Notes under the pieces: generated by a model | Databases searched by the model: none | Seen by the model: only the letters and a program-made list of their open reading frames with translations | What the model was told of the DNA's origin: nothing | Assembly: GCA_029931535.1 (NCBI GenBank) | Contig: JAQPZY010001414.1 | Span: 2,000,001 to 2,064,000, forward strand | Length of the DNA: 64,000 nt | Direction: 5' to 3' | Source of the DNA: Margaritifera margaritifera | Taxonomy: Eukaryota; Mollusca; Bivalvia; Unionida; Margaritiferidae | In this document: piece by piece, positions 33,330 through 46,037 of the stretch | Layout of the letters: each line of letters begins with the position of its first letter | Position numbering within the stretch: position 1 is the stretch's first letter | Program-made: the position numbers and the translations under genes

Positions 33330-36110
33330 ATGGTGATTGCAGATGCCTAAAAGGGAAGAATGTTTGCACATGCTAATGGTCCTAAAACTTATTACAAAAT
33401 AGAAAGAGACATTACTATTAATGATATAATTAGGCAGGAAACATATGGAGCAGACATTATTGGTGGAATGGAGGATGGTGGATATATTTGTCCTGATTAC
33501 TATAACTCTCTCACAATGCCAAAATAAAAATAGGATGGATTTGTTCCTTTCCACGAGTTAGCAGTGAACTAACAGCTGAAGGAATAACCTGTCTAAATCA
33601 TAGTATTATATTGAATATAATATCTATATTAGCAGCTGAGGTAACAAAAAATAAAAATAGAACAACTATTACATTGTTCACGACACAGTAAAAATGTTGT
33701 TAGAAAAATTTATTTTAGGTGAAAAAGACTCCGACTCTGATGAAAACATAACAATAACATTTCAGAAATATATTTCAGATGCAGTAAGTTGGGAACGGTG
33801 TATATTTGTTACCTAGTGATGTGGTTATAATAATATGCAGCATAATAGGCTTCAATACCACTTTCTAAAAGCCACCAAATTCTTCTAGGAATAAATTCTG
33901 CCATAATTACTGAGGTGGTGAAAGATGGAACTTAAAAAGCTACAAAAGACAAAATCCAAACAATTCTTCAAATGGCAAACAGTTAAAACAGTAAAGACAA
34001 TCTCGTTAATTGTGCCAGCCTGAGTAATGGTAACGGAACAAAGGATGATGATGAAAAAAGAATGATAACTTAATCCCAATGATACCAGACAGTTCTGCTG
34101 CTGCTCATTCAGCTAACTTAAACAAATATTCACCAATATTGTTCACTATTTTTTGTTGTTGTCGTTATATTTTTACATTTATCATTATGGAATTTGTGGA
34201 ATCGCCTGTGTCATTGCCATCTAAATTGTTACCTCCACTTGCAGCACTACCTCCTTCTGTTAAGCTTCTTATACAATTTGTTGCTGTTATACCAAGAGTC
34301 ATTGCTATCATACCAATAGCTGCAAAAAAGTGTAGCAGTTGTTAAGCCATATTTACTTGGCCTTTATCCTAATAGAAACTTCTTTTTACACTCTTGAGAA
34401 ATTTTTTGTTGATATTTTCTCTAAGGTGATTATCTAAATCTGTTAAATGCCCAACTATTGTGCACTTTTACTTTCAGTATTTTTAGTAGTTCTTTCAATT
34501 TTGCTTTGATTTATTAATTTGTTCCTTTCGAAATGTCCTTTTGTGTCTGCTATCTCTTTATAGTACGTTTCTAAGTTAATATTCATATGATATAATTTTG
34601 CTTTTATAAGTTCCACATAACTTCACTATTCTCTTTTTACTTGCATTGTAATTAATTTATCAGACAGATAACTGTCAATTCTTTCAAGGTATTCCTCTAT
34701 TAACGCTTCTTCTTCCTTTAGTCGCGTGGCAAATGATTAATTTGTGTTAAGTACTTCAAATTGCATATATCTTCAGGAACTGTTTTCTTTGTCTATATGC
34801 TGGATTTTATAATACTTTAGATATATAATTACGCGGATCACATCTTTATTTCTTCTTTTGTCCAAACTAACGAACACGCCACACCCACCCCCGCACACGC
34901 ACACAAAAAGTGCAAAGCAAATCAAAACAGACAAAAATAATCAACCTATATTTTATCCTCGGCTGCCAATTTTTGAGATTTTAATACCAGCTCTACAATG
35001 TCCTTCGTAATACAATGTATTTTTAGTAATAGTTAAACGAGGCTTATATAATTGTTTCATCTATTTCTAATCCATGCTTGATATATTCTTTGTAGACTCA
35101 ATCGGTTACTTATGTATTTAATTACTGAGCTGCTTGTTGACATGAACCAAGCCTCTCATTAGATGCATTTCTACGCCATGAATTACATATATTGTTTCAT
35201 TGCCCTTCTAAATATCAACAAATTTGTTCTCAAATGTATCAACAAACCAAGATTTGCAAACTCTTGACCGACGCCTTCTTCACTCAATTTACACTATTTA
35301 AATAGATCTTAATAAATTGAAAAAGAAATCGGATTTCCAGAATCCCAACAAGATAATAACGTCAGTACACTAAATGAGAAAGGCAAAGCATATTTTTCTG
35401 TGACAGCATAGAAAAAGATTGCAAAAACGAATTACAAATTTATATAGTAAATGGAACATACAAGGGAATAACTGATAAACATGTAACTGACAAGGAGTTG
35501 GATACAATGGATTCAAAAGAAATCAAAAAAACATATTAAATATTTTTAAATGCCTGATCAGCTGAAATGGAAAAGTGTCTCAGATTTTGTAATAATAGGA
35601 ATAGCATATTTGATGAGTAAAATTTCTTCCAATTGGTAATTTAAATGAATTACATAAAGAGTTGAAAGAAGAATACTTAGCAACAAACGGAATCAGAGAT
35701 TTTAGTTGGGGTTTCATATTTTAGATTGGTATTATAAATTAGCAATAAGTGTCAGCTTGGTAACTTTCAAGCACAATACTTGTAAGAAAGGAAAGATATA
35801 AAATCGTAAGCGGAGAGGACTGCAGGAGAGCACTTCGCAACAGGAGCTAGTTACTTGATGAAGCCAGTAATTTGAAAGGACATTTTAGATAACTTGAAAA
35901 CAAATTACAGATCACTTGAAAATAAGTCAAGTAACTGTTCACTCAAATTTATTTTAATTTGAAACAAAGTGGAAGGTGGTGAAACTATAACTGAAGACAT
36001 TTCTAAGGCTCCTAAATCACAAGAAACTTTAAAAAAAGAAAAAGTGCCTCGTAGAGCTGAGCTTGGAAGACAAACATGGAAAATATTCCTGATTACCAAC
36101 AATTAGGTGA
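33330..36110. other. AT-rich region with decayed coding remnants
   Basis: Short stretches look like former coding sequence: at 33360-33525 (+) TYYKIERDITINDIIRQETY and GGMEDGGYICPDYYN, at 33690-33820 (+) EKDSDSDENITITFQKYISD, and at about 34345-34200 (-) a glycine/serine segment. Stops and frame changes are frequent. The nearness of the Polinton-type remnant at 37480 suggests an old virus-like insertion, but these pieces are not individually identifiable. Confidence 0.3.
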
Positions 36111-36400
36111 ACGCAGACAAAGCTGACCCTGGCAAATGCAGCGCACCTCCCGATCAGCTATCCACTGAATACATTATGTTATAAGGTGGGCCCATTTCAA
36201 GAAACGTTGTAGTGGAAGAATGACCGTACTTCTTCGCCAGGACTGTTTTGCTGCATAAAGAACTTTTTTTAAAAATTACATTCATAAATGCCAAGTGAAA
36301 AGAAGAACACTATTTACTGTGCAGCATTAAATAATCAACTCTTACAGTAAGTTAAAGGATGCTAAAGTCAACATAGATTACCCAAATAACATGGGTATAG

Positions 36401-37226
36401 TGTTACGACTCTATGGTCTAAGAAAAATGTAACAGAAAGAAAGTGAAACCAACAAATCAAGTAAAAATCAACAAGCAATTTATTACTAGATAATTAAAAT
36501 GAAAAATCAAAAAGTCACTTACAGTAATGTGTTTTGAAATCCTAATAATCCAATAAGAATGATTGTTCTAATCACAAGTCCTAAATATAGAATGTGTCCT
36601 TGAATGTTATTATGTGCCAATGGTCTCCAAAGTCCTGATGTACTAGAAATCTTGATGTGCTGATGTCAAAATGAAGTATTCCAAAATCTCTGAATAATTT
36701 CACTTAAATTCCAAAATCATCAATTAAAAATCCAAAATCCAAAAGTTTATGAGCACTGTTATAATCCAATGAATATTTAAAATAATTCCTCTCTTAGAAT
36801 TTGGAATGATTTTTCACAACTGTAATAGCTCTTTACAAGACTGATGGTAATGTCGAACTGAATAAATGTCCACCAAACATGGTATATATAAAGATTGATC
36901 ACATGACAGAATGTTCTAGAATGTGTGTCATCTTCGTGGAATTCTAACTGTAAACAAAATTCAACCTTGACCTTCAAATTGAGAAAACATATTGATCAAA
37001 ACAACCTAATTCAAGGACACTAGTTATACATGTTTTTCCTAATAAACATAAAGATTTAAGCAAATATTAAAGTGAAGAAACATTTATAATTTCCTAAAAT
37101 ATATATAATATTATATAAACATCATACATAACAATAGAAAAAATATTAAAAATTAGAATTCCAATTTCTTTGAGTTAGTTTACGTTTGACAATCTAGTAG
37201 CAGAAGAGATACTACCAGACCCAACA
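36401..37226 (-). repeat. Solo LTR candidate, about 826 bp
   Basis: On the minus strand it starts TGTTGGGTCTGGTAGTATCT and ends GAGTCGTAACA (TG...CA ends). It has a TATA-like TTTATATATACC internally and AATAAATTGCTTG near its end as a polyadenylation signal. No matching target duplication is seen (TATAG versus CTTAA), so the ends are tentative. Confidence 0.4.
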
Positions 37227-37438
37227 CTTAAGTAACTATATAGTTAATAGATTCACTGCATAGTTAATAATATTTAAATAGTAGACAGATTATTATATCT
37301 TCCAGACGACCATGGAATTAATTTTAAGTTGATGAAAATTATCGAAATTAAAAATGATATAGTTAAAGAGATAAAAACATTACAGAAGTTTAAGCAAAAA
37401 GTATGAAACAGTATATACATTGTTTAACTTGATATAAA

Positions 37439-37780
37439 TTGATATGGCAGTTTTTGTTCTGGTGGAAAGGTTGTTGCAGCTGCGAGTTTAGAAATTGCAC
37501 CAAATCTACAGAATGTATTATTCCTCTAGCTTTTACAGGGTTTGGCGCAACGATTCTAGGGTGTGTTGCAAATGCTTTAAAAGACAAGCTAGTAGTATAT
37601 AATACAGCCATAAAACACAACGATACTGTAACCTCTGCCATTAGTAAGTTGAATAATATTGATGAAATGGTGAATAAAGCAATAACCAATAATGAAATAA
37701 GTCATGATCAATGTAATATAATAATAAGTGGGTACAACAAATGGCTCGTCGACAGGACTGAAAGGATCTCTTGTTGCTAA
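37439..37780 (+). pseudogene. Old Polinton-type membrane/minor virion protein remnant
   Basis: The frame contains a hydrophobic glycine-rich part (IPLAFTGFGATILGCVANAL) and a helical part (YNTAIKHNDTVTSAISKLNN, then IDEMVNKAITNNEISHDQCN). The pattern KH-x2-V-x3-A-x-SKLN-I...V-KAI-NN-IS is the one I know from a short conserved Polinton protein, and it parallels the gene at 57068-57464 in element 3 (VYSEILAAAQTSLNTI...FETVLAEM). An upstream piece (KVVAAASLEIAPNLQN) is in another frame. The AT-rich base composition indicates an insertion much older than element 3. Confidence 0.5.
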
Positions 37781-37789
37781 AATGGAAGC

Positions 37790-39140
37790 CCGAAGAACGG
37801 TGAAGCCTTTTTATATGTCTATGGAAAGACGGTCTGAGAAAGAAAAATGTTGTCCGACTCGATAGACAATAGAGATGGTAAATTATACATTTCATTACAG
37901 AGAATAGATTATGTAGTTAATTATCACAATACAATATATTTTATTATATAACCAATCAAAATGAGACCAGGACCTCATAACTACCAGATAGTTTCCATAA
38001 TTTAGAAATGTACATGAAAAAATTCAAAGAAGGAATGGCCACTAATAACGACAATGAAGAAAGGATAGACATGTAATGCCAGAAACATAACTCTCAAATC
38101 TTAATAACTCACAACAATACTTACACAGTGTATGTAACAAATTAAAACTCACAATTATTACTATTAATAGTCATTGGTCTATACAAACATGTACCGATTT
38201 GGATTATTACTATTTAATAGTCATTGGTCTATACAAACATGTACCGAATCGGATTATTACTGTTTAATAGTCATTGGTCTATACAAACATGTACCGAATC
38301 GGATTATTACTGTTTAATAGTCATTGGTCTATACAAACATGTACCGAATCGGATACAGATTGTGGATTTGTGAGGCCTAAAGACTTGTATATTTCCTTGT
38401 TCTACTAAAGAATAGAAAGAACTACTGTAATGGCAGTAACTCTACTCTATTAGATTCTCTACCTATAACAATGTATTTAACGGTGATTTTTTTTAAATGT
38501 TAGTTTTAAATTCACAGAGAAAGATGACAATGGTGAAGCACTAATTCAGTGAATAAACACTGACTTGAACACGAACAAGAAACGTCTTAAAGGTTAGGTG
38601 AACCTACAGATAAATCTGATGCAGCTGCAAGATAGTTAGTACAAAGAGGTGCCGAGTTTAACATACGCAAGGTTTTGGAGTTGAAACATTTGGAAGATAT
38701 AACAGCTTGTTTAGAAAAAGTTGACAAAAACTTAACAGCTGTATATAAGAGTTTCACAAAGAAAAGTACTAAAATCTAAAAACTTCAGAAACAAATACAT
38801 GATAAGTAGAAGAATATTTTAGATACTCAAGATTTATGTACCCAAGGATTAGTTTCTCTATCAATTTATATGCACTCTTTAAAAACTGTTTGATCAGAAG
38901 CAAATATAAGACCCATAGAAAACATACAGCAATACTTGGAACCAAAAGAAAAAATGATAAATGTTGAAAGATCAGTCTTTGAGAGTGACAAGGATGAGAT
39001 AAAGGAATCTCTAAAAAAGTACAATGCGATACACTCACATATTTAACAGCTTGAAAATTTTAAAGTTCTTGTGAACAATTTTGAGACAAACTTATATTGC
39101 TGAGCAAATCTCTTTCACAAGAGGAATAATGATTTCAAAG
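37790..39140. other. AT-rich spacer with a 50-bp minisatellite and coding-like debris
   Basis: Four 50-base units at 38153-38353 (TCATTGGTCTATACAAACAT at 38171, 38221, 38271, 38321). At 38600-38780 (+) a broken frame reads LVQRGAEFNIRKVLELKHLE and DITACLEKVDKNLTAVYKSF, possibly another relic of the old insertion. No function assigned. Confidence 0.45.
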
Positions 39141-39149
39141 AAGTCAGTA

Positions 39150-40240
39150 TAAAGATAGTAGACTTATAGAAAAAGGTGAATCCTGATGCCCTGACTTCAT
39201 CTAGTTTGAATTGCTGGAGGATATAGTGACATGGGAGATTCACCAGGAATGAGAGCTCCCTTGCACTGAGATCTCATGGATTTATACGAAATAAGCTATA
39301 ATTCCAAAATCTAATTACCCAAACCTAGTTTTTGATCATGTGAGTCTTCTTTGCGGGATTAGGAAAGGTGAAAATCTCTCGCCGGTACTATTTTTACTGT
39401 TTCTGAACGACCTGAAAAAGATTCTGACACCGAAATGTACTTGAAACTGTTGATTTTACGTTATGCAAATGAGACTGTAATATTAGAAATTGATGTTTTC
39501 TTTGAGTACGGTAAAAATTTGCAAACTAAATGTCAATTTAACAAAAACAAAAATATTATCTTTTGGATCCCGTAATTGCACTAAGTTTTATTTAAACTGG
39601 GTGGAAATACTATTTCTTTTTGTAAGGAATTTAAATACCTAAGTATTACTTTTTTCAAAAACCGTCAAGATTAAAAAACCGGCATCTTCTCTATAGAAAA
39701 ATAAATCATCTGCACATTCCAATCGATTTACAGTTACAACTGTTCGATCACACAATTTTACCTATTTTGCTGTACGGATGTGATGTTTGGGAGTTCGAAA
39801 ATTACAAGCTTATTGAAAATGTTCACCTTGAATTCCTAAAATATATAACAAAACTTAGAAAGAGCACAACTTGGTCGGAAACCAATTGACATTTATATTA
39901 AATGTCACATGATTGGATTTTGGATCTCAACAATCATTGCAAAATACTCCTAAATTTCCAAAAATTATATAATATCATGTTGAGTGATATGCATTCCGGC
40001 ATTATTTATAAATGAATTGAACATATTACAAACATTTTGATTTCAGTTGCAAGAATTGATCTTCTCTACCTAGCATTAATACGTAACCCTCAAGCTCTAA
40101 AAGCAAGCGTTGCACAGTCTTTAATGATTTAATTATACAGAAATGGAGTGCAATATCAGAAGCTACATCGAAAGGTATGACTTACCATTATTCAAACCAG
40201 ATCTGATTGAGGAAAACAATGGGCTATGTTTGCAATTACT
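39150..40240 (+). mobile_element. LINE (non-LTR retrotransposon) reverse transcriptase relic
   Basis: Collinear fragments in changing frames: LCGIRKGENLSPVLFLLFLN (fingers/palm), LLILRYANETVILE (the YADD position has mutated to YANE), KEFKYLSITFFKN, IPIDLQLQLFDHTILPILLY followed by GCDVWEFENYKLIENVHLEF, and KYITKLRKST. This is the usual series for animal LINEs of the CR1/L2/RTE type. Stops and frameshifts throughout show a dead 5'-truncated copy. Confidence 0.75.
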
Positions 40241-40316
40241 TTCTTAAATGATTTATTTCTATTCTTTCTTACAGCAATCACAACCCAGCGAAACGCTGGA
40301 TTGGACAAACGATACG

Positions 40317-40537
40317 TACCGTTTTTACTCGCTTATAAGTCGAGTCCAGCTGCAAAGAACATACAATCTGATTTGCCGTAGTCTAATGCGCCGGCAGATT
40401 AGGGTCTATGCTTTTTGTTATACTAATTGCTCCTAACAAACTGCAATGACACAGATCTGCCGGCGCATTATGCGAAGACAGATCTGGGTCTACGCAGTTT
40501 GCACTTGGACCCGAGTTATAAGAGAGTATATACGGTA
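40317..40537. mobile_element. Foldback MITE, copy 1
   Basis: The ends TACCGTTTTTACTCGCTTAT and AGAGTATATACGGTA are inverted repeats, and the inner sequence (AGATCTGCCGGCGCATTATG) is also largely self-complementary with the other half. A second copy lies at 50357-50554. The ends resemble widespread TACTCGCTTATAAG foldback elements of invertebrates. Confidence 0.65.
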
Positions 40538-41681
40538 TGCAAACAATATAGACAACTGTTATTTCGGTTGATTTACTTTCAACATACCTTAATCGCATGA
40601 TCTGTGTTCTAATATTATACTCCAAATTACCAATCAGCACTTTTTATATTAATTTCTTTCTTGGAGTTTTCATATCCACTGTACGCTATTACGTGAGCAA
40701 ATGTTAAGGTGGCATCGCGTTAAGATCTAATTGATCACCAACGACATTCATGTGCCTTTGAAACAAGAAGTCGCAATTCGCAATAATTATTTTTAAAAAA
40801 AATTTGAATACCTTTTTGGATTGTTTTTAAAATTATATCTATTAATATTGCAATCACGTCATATATTTCTACAACCACACAAAAATTACGAACGTTTAGT
40901 CATGATAAGAACAAAACTGTAAAATATCAATATTTATTCTCAATTTCAGTAGCCACCCGACTTCCTACCTCAGGTACCAATCCAAGAGTTCCCGGGTGAC
41001 GAGTCATTGGAAGCTCGAACAGCTTTACCATTATCGGGGCGTTTTCTCGAAAGAAAGGTTCTTATATTTTAAGCTGCTTTTTTCAGTCTTTTGGTCGCAT
41101 GTTCTATTAAAAAACAGGCAACCATTCCATTTCATTCAGTTTCAACACTTTCAATGTCAATTTTGTTGTGAAAAAACAAGTTTGCAAAGTATGCAGATGG
41201 CATTCCTTTCCAAGTATGCAAAGTATGCAGAGAACGTGTGTTACATGTTTAATCGCGGATAAAATCTAACATTCTTACAGTAAATAATGGACATGTTACC
41301 GTGCAACAGTGTATATTCTTTGAATGTGGAGTACACTTTTACATATCTCTCATTTGCTATATTTTGTGACATGGTGTCCACAGTATTCAGTCGATTCAGT
41401 TGACTTAGCATGACAATGGTGTAATGAATTATGGCTCTATTGCGAGCTCATGCGCTATAATATAGCATATTTACTGTAGCTACATGAAACATATTCCTGA
41501 ACAATAAATCCAGACATGATATACACATTTAGGATTCTATCTTGCATAATAAATAACTAAATACTTATCTAGTTGTCTTCCTACTTGAATCATTACATGT
41601 TTACAAGATGGTGTACGAAGACGGTAGATATTTCCAATAAGAAATTAATTGTATATAATTACTTTAGTAAATGTGCATTTT

Positions 41682-41758
<77 letters not shown>

Positions 41759-41767
41759 TATCCGCAG
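40538..41767 (+). other. Intron with long (AT)n, no other gene evidence
   Basis: (AT)n at 41686-41757 abuts the acceptor of the next exon. No supported ORFs. Confidence 0.6.
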
Positions 41768-41882
41768 GTTACTGTGTCTTTATAAATCAGACGTTTGAAA
41801 AGGAAGACGGGTAGAAGGACGGCTGTGCGACTCAGTGTGAATGTCAGACTCCCGACATCAATAAACCTCTTTGTACTAATTT
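41768..41882 (+). CDS. Metalloprotease, exon f with in-frame stop
   Basis: Bounded by TCCGCAG and GTAAGT. In the frame that fits the next exon it reads YCVFINQTFEKEDG, a TAG, then KDGCATQCECQTPDINKPLC and TNL. The YC at the start matches the WC that should follow GTxCGxxM, and the cysteines continue the family pattern. However, the start phase does not fit the donor at 29606 (one base is missing), and the TAG at 41811-41813 is in frame. Either a small exon is missing, GTAGAA at the TAG acts as a donor, or this allele is broken. The downstream phase is perfect. Confidence 0.55.
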
Positions 41883-42938
41883 GTAAGTGAAGCGATAAAA
41901 ATCACAATTTTGATACTTATACTCAACACTAATTTGTAAATAGTATTTAAAAGTCCCACCATTCCAGATCATTCGGCATGTTCGAGTAGAGTTTTCAGAA
42001 ACCTCTGTTTGTATGGTCATCATAGCCTACATTGTTGGCAGTCTGTTCTGTCGTGTTTGCCATCTTGGATTGTACAGTAAGAAAATTTCAGTAAGGATTG
42101 GAATCTCGTATTTTATGGAGTCATATGATTACGAATTTTAATCTTAACAAAAACGTTTTCATGGAATAGTGACTGAAATTAGGGAGTATAATTTAGTGTA
42201 CTAATTCATCATATTCGATCGCAACAAAGACACTTTTGTGGGGGAACCTAAGAACATTTGTGTCAGCTAAGTATCTGTTTCTACATTAGATTACAAACTG
42301 AACAGAGTTAAAAAGAAACTTGTTAGAAATGTAATCTTTTCAGTGTATGCTAGCACAAGGCTTGAGATGACCGACGGACACTAAACAAAAAGAAATTTTG
42401 CTGCAAATATATGTCCTATCGTAGCTGCACCTTTCCACATACAGGTTCGGGGTGTGGGATGCAGTGGAGTGTATTTAAGATTTCAGAGCCTGCATCAAAA
42501 GCCAAAATGAGCTATTGCATAGTTCACAATGTACTTTGTAAACATGAATTACCTTTTTGTTCAAAAGGACCAAGTCGGCGTAAACACATGGACATCTATA
42601 AACACTTACAGACGTGGGATAGATCCTTTAGTGCATATATAACTAAACTTATAAATTCGCTACTGTTATCAAACATTCGACATCTTTTAACCGCTGTATT
42701 CTATGAATTACTATTCGTGTACTTTTATACTAGCCAGTAAGTGCAATAGCTTCATTGGAATCTAGTTGTCATTCTGTCAATTACGAAATTTCCATATGTT
42801 TTTATTGAAAGAAAAACAAGAGTCTTTCATCACTACGATGACCTCCAACTGCAGGAAGGCGTGCCTAAACTTAAAAGAAAAGCAAAGAATGGAAAATGGC
42901 TGTTAAATCATTTTTGAATGTTTGTTTCTGTACCTTAG
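41883..42938 (+). other. Intron, nothing recognised
   Basis: An ORF at 42411-42740 contains a cysteine-bearing segment (CTFPHTGSGCGMQWSVFKI) but no splice sites or family support were found. Confidence 0.4.
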
Positions 42939-43042
42939 GTGTCCGATATATCACAACTTTCCCGAAGGCTGTGTTATAACAAGAGTTCCTGATGAATGCT
43001 GCCCCAAATTGAACAGCACCGGAAATAACAGAACTATTAATT
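42939..43042 (+). CDS. Metalloprotease, exon g: cysteine-rich tail
   Basis: TACCTTAG to GTAAGA. Joined in phase on both sides it reads CPIYHNFPEGCVITRVPDEC, then CPKLNSTGNNRTIN. The C...C...ECCP arrangement resembles a short von Willebrand C-type or other disulfide-rich module. NST and NRT are potential N-glycosylation sites, consistent with secretion. Confidence 0.7.
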
Positions 43043-44593
43043 GTAAGATATTACATTTAAATATGTTCCTTTCATAAATGTATTTGAGTATTACAATTCC
43101 ATGCACAAACTAAAATCAGCTGCATTTAATTTTATCTTAATTTGGGGTTGGAAAGAAAATCCTATGTACCTTAATCTAGTAAACCTCATGGACAGTTATG
43201 AGCTGGACATGGGATAGATGTTTGAATAAAGCTGGTTTTTGAAAGTCAAACTAACTTCAGCATGAAGAATGAAAACTGTAATTTTCGAATGGTTTTTCGA
43301 TGCAATTTAAAGTGGATACCTGCAACCTTTTATACACAAGATATATGAAAAATAGTTAATGAAGGAAATATTTTGTTCTCTGTCGATATCAGTTTAGAAA
43401 ACCATGTATCGACCTCATCAACAAGTCTATAATTGTATAGCAATATACTTTTATATATCTGCATATTTTGTAGAATGATTATCTACATTGTGACATTATT
43501 GTTTTTTTCAGTTTCTTGCAGTGGAGAAGGTGAGTTTTCAACATGTTGCTTTGGGCGACAGAAAATTGAAAGGCATTTGAACTTTCTCGTTTCGTACGCG
43601 ACGAACGTTCGTGCGATGTTCCCAACCTTTAACATTTTGGTCCCTGTTATCACCTGAGATTTGTAGGTTCCTTGGTTAGCGCGTGAGAGCTGCAACCTTG
43701 CCGGATTGGGGGAGATTTCGTGCCAGTATAATTTAGAGAACAATGCTAGCAGTATTCCATGCTCCTGGTATGGTTGCAAAGCCAGATAAGTCAAACTATA
43801 AATGGACAAAATAGCACTGACTCCTAGGTCCTTTAGCTTAGAAGTCTATAAGTAGACTAATCATTCCTGCGATATATAATCTACCGATTTTGGACACCAT
43901 AAACGCTTTCTTTATATGAATAAACAATCACAACATGAGCTGTTGCCACTACGGTGACAAGGGAAATTATGGCCTTACACAATACTGGGCTTATAGAGAG
44001 AATATATTAATCTTATTCCTCAGGGAACTAAGAACATGTTTAAATGATGGATGTCACAATCACCTCAAAAAGAGAAAGGCCGAGGACTGCAGAGAACAAT
44101 GTCACGGTTATATTTCGTATGGGCAAACCTGGACCAGGTCTCGTGATGTCACGTGAGAGGCAGGTTTAGTCAGATTATACTTTGCTTTGTCTTATCTTCT
44201 GCACATTTGTCGTAGGCAAGACAAAGCATTGTCCAACCGAGATGCAAAACACTAGACAACACTTATGGTGCTTTTGCAACATACTCAGTTACTCTTGTAC
44301 ATCTCTTGGATCAATATTATACTATTATACGAGTATTTAATAATATTATAATGACGACGTGAAACAAATCTAATGAAACCTCGTGTGAAGAACATGGACA
44401 TTATAATGGTCATTTTTATATACAAATTCTCCGCGCTGCTAATCAAATATATAGAATGTTTAAAAAAAAAGTCGAGATTTTGACATTTTTGTTTGAACAC
44501 CATGTATTACTCTGCCTACTTCTTTCTAAGTCGGGAATCCTAGATGTATGCAATGATAAAAAAGTGGTAAACTAATTTTCTTTCCTTATTTAG
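43043..44593 (+). other. Intron, no gene recognised
   Basis: Small ORFs only (for example 43933-44156, with cysteines, no splice support). Confidence 0.5.
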
Positions 44594-44713
44594 TCGATGA
44601 GTGTAAGGACACGATTGACACGTGCAACTACTACCCTAAGTCACCCTGCCAAGGAGATTTTCTACCTTGGGCCACGGCACACCGTACTCTTCGATGCAGA
44701 TTGTGTGAAAACG
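44594..44713 (+). CDS. Metalloprotease, exon h: ShK-like module
   Basis: TTATTTAG to GTAAGG. In phase it reads FDECKDTIDTCNYYPKSPCQ, then GDFLPWATAHRTLRCRLCEN. The pattern D-C-x6-C-x7-C-x12-16-C-x2-C is that of an ShKT domain, a small disulfide module often found at the C-terminus of astacin and reprolysin proteases in invertebrates. One expected cysteine position reads R (AHRTLRC), so a disulfide may be lost. Confidence 0.7.
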
Positions 44714-45099
44714 GTAAGGTTTTCTCCATTCTCCTTCTTTTAAAACGACTTTCAAGAATAAGATTTTAAACAGCAGTATTTCTTCACGGATAGCATATGT
44801 TTGCTGGTCCTTACTTTGCTTGTTTTGGACCGGTAATCTCGGATCGGCTATCTCAGGTTGCTTGTCTCGGTTTCCTCGTGAAATGCACGCGTTGACAAAT
44901 GTCAGCAATCTGCAATATATGTAACTAAAACCCCTCAATTTAACGAAAAATTATGTCGATTGCGTCTCAACATTTAAGAGTACTCAAGATATCATTAAAC
45001 TGAATGTATCTGATTAATTCATAAAATAAAACGATGAGCCTAGCAAAAGGCAAATAATGTAAACCCACGACTTGGATTTTCATGTCTCGGTACTAGCTC

Positions 45100-45441
45100 C
45101 AACATAGATTATATAGATTATATGAACCTTTCGGCACAATATCATCGTCGTAATCATCTTTGTTGTCATTGCCACTAGCACCTCCATTTTCCTTATTACC
45201 ATTATCATCATCCTTATCGTCATCACCATCATCATCGTAATTATAATTATCATCATCATCATCGTCCTCATTATTAATATCGTGATCAACTTCTTCGAAG
45301 TAGTGGTTTAGTAATAATTTTAAAAGTAATATAGCTGATGACTTATCAAACACAACAACATGACTATCTTAGTTATCATCATCAGTAGCTAATAGATCGA
45401 TGTCAACGATGATAATGATGATGAGATAATAATCAATGTTG

Positions 45442-45485
<44 letters not shown>

Positions 45486-45505
45486 ATTACAATTATTATT
45501 ATTAT
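45100..45505. repeat. Trinucleotide-rich intron: ATC-type and (ATT)n
   Basis: TCATCA-type repeats at 45140-45290 and (TAT)n at 45447-45505 precede the terminal exon. Asp/Met/Ile-run ORFs on the minus strand are artefacts. Confidence 0.8.
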
Positions 45506-45510
45506 TTCAG

Positions 45511-45530
45511 GGCAAACAGAACCTTGTTAA
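45511..45530 (+). CDS. Metalloprotease, terminal exon
   Basis: After ATTATTTCAG, a 20-base coding end completes GQTEPC and the stop TAA (45528-45530), in phase with the exon ending at 44713. The last cysteine could pair within the ShK-like module. A candidate polyadenylation signal AAATAAAG lies at about 46141-46148. Confidence 0.55.
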
Positions 45531-45958
45531 GATGTGATAGCCTTCTGTGACAGATACGACACGTCAGCCACGTCTGATTTACTTTGGTTGGGCTCGCACG
45601 TACTGCAGGCATTTTTGCAATATATGTGAATCTTACGATATTAAGTCAAATGAATCTGTATACAATCGTCTTCAAGTAAACCTCTAATTGACTGATATTT
45701 AGTTACAAGCTCCAGTGAATTGTACGGCATTATGATCCTTGTATTTCTACATCAAAGTTCAACATTCATAATATGCGGAGTACTCCTCTAATGATACTGA
45801 GTTCTTAAGAATAATTTAGAAAATAGATTTGCACCAGTTATCAATATAGAAAGTTTACAGAGAATTGATTGCTTATCAAAATATTGAATTATTGGCGCAC
45901 TTTATTAAGATAATCTCAATCAGTAATTGTTGGTAGTTAGGCTAGATCTATCTGTCTT

Positions 45959-46037
<79 letters not shown>

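Noticed and set aside
45080..45353. Minus-strand Asp- or Met-rich ORFs
   Set aside because: They follow the ATC/TCA trinucleotide repeat in the last protease intron; both frames are low-complexity.
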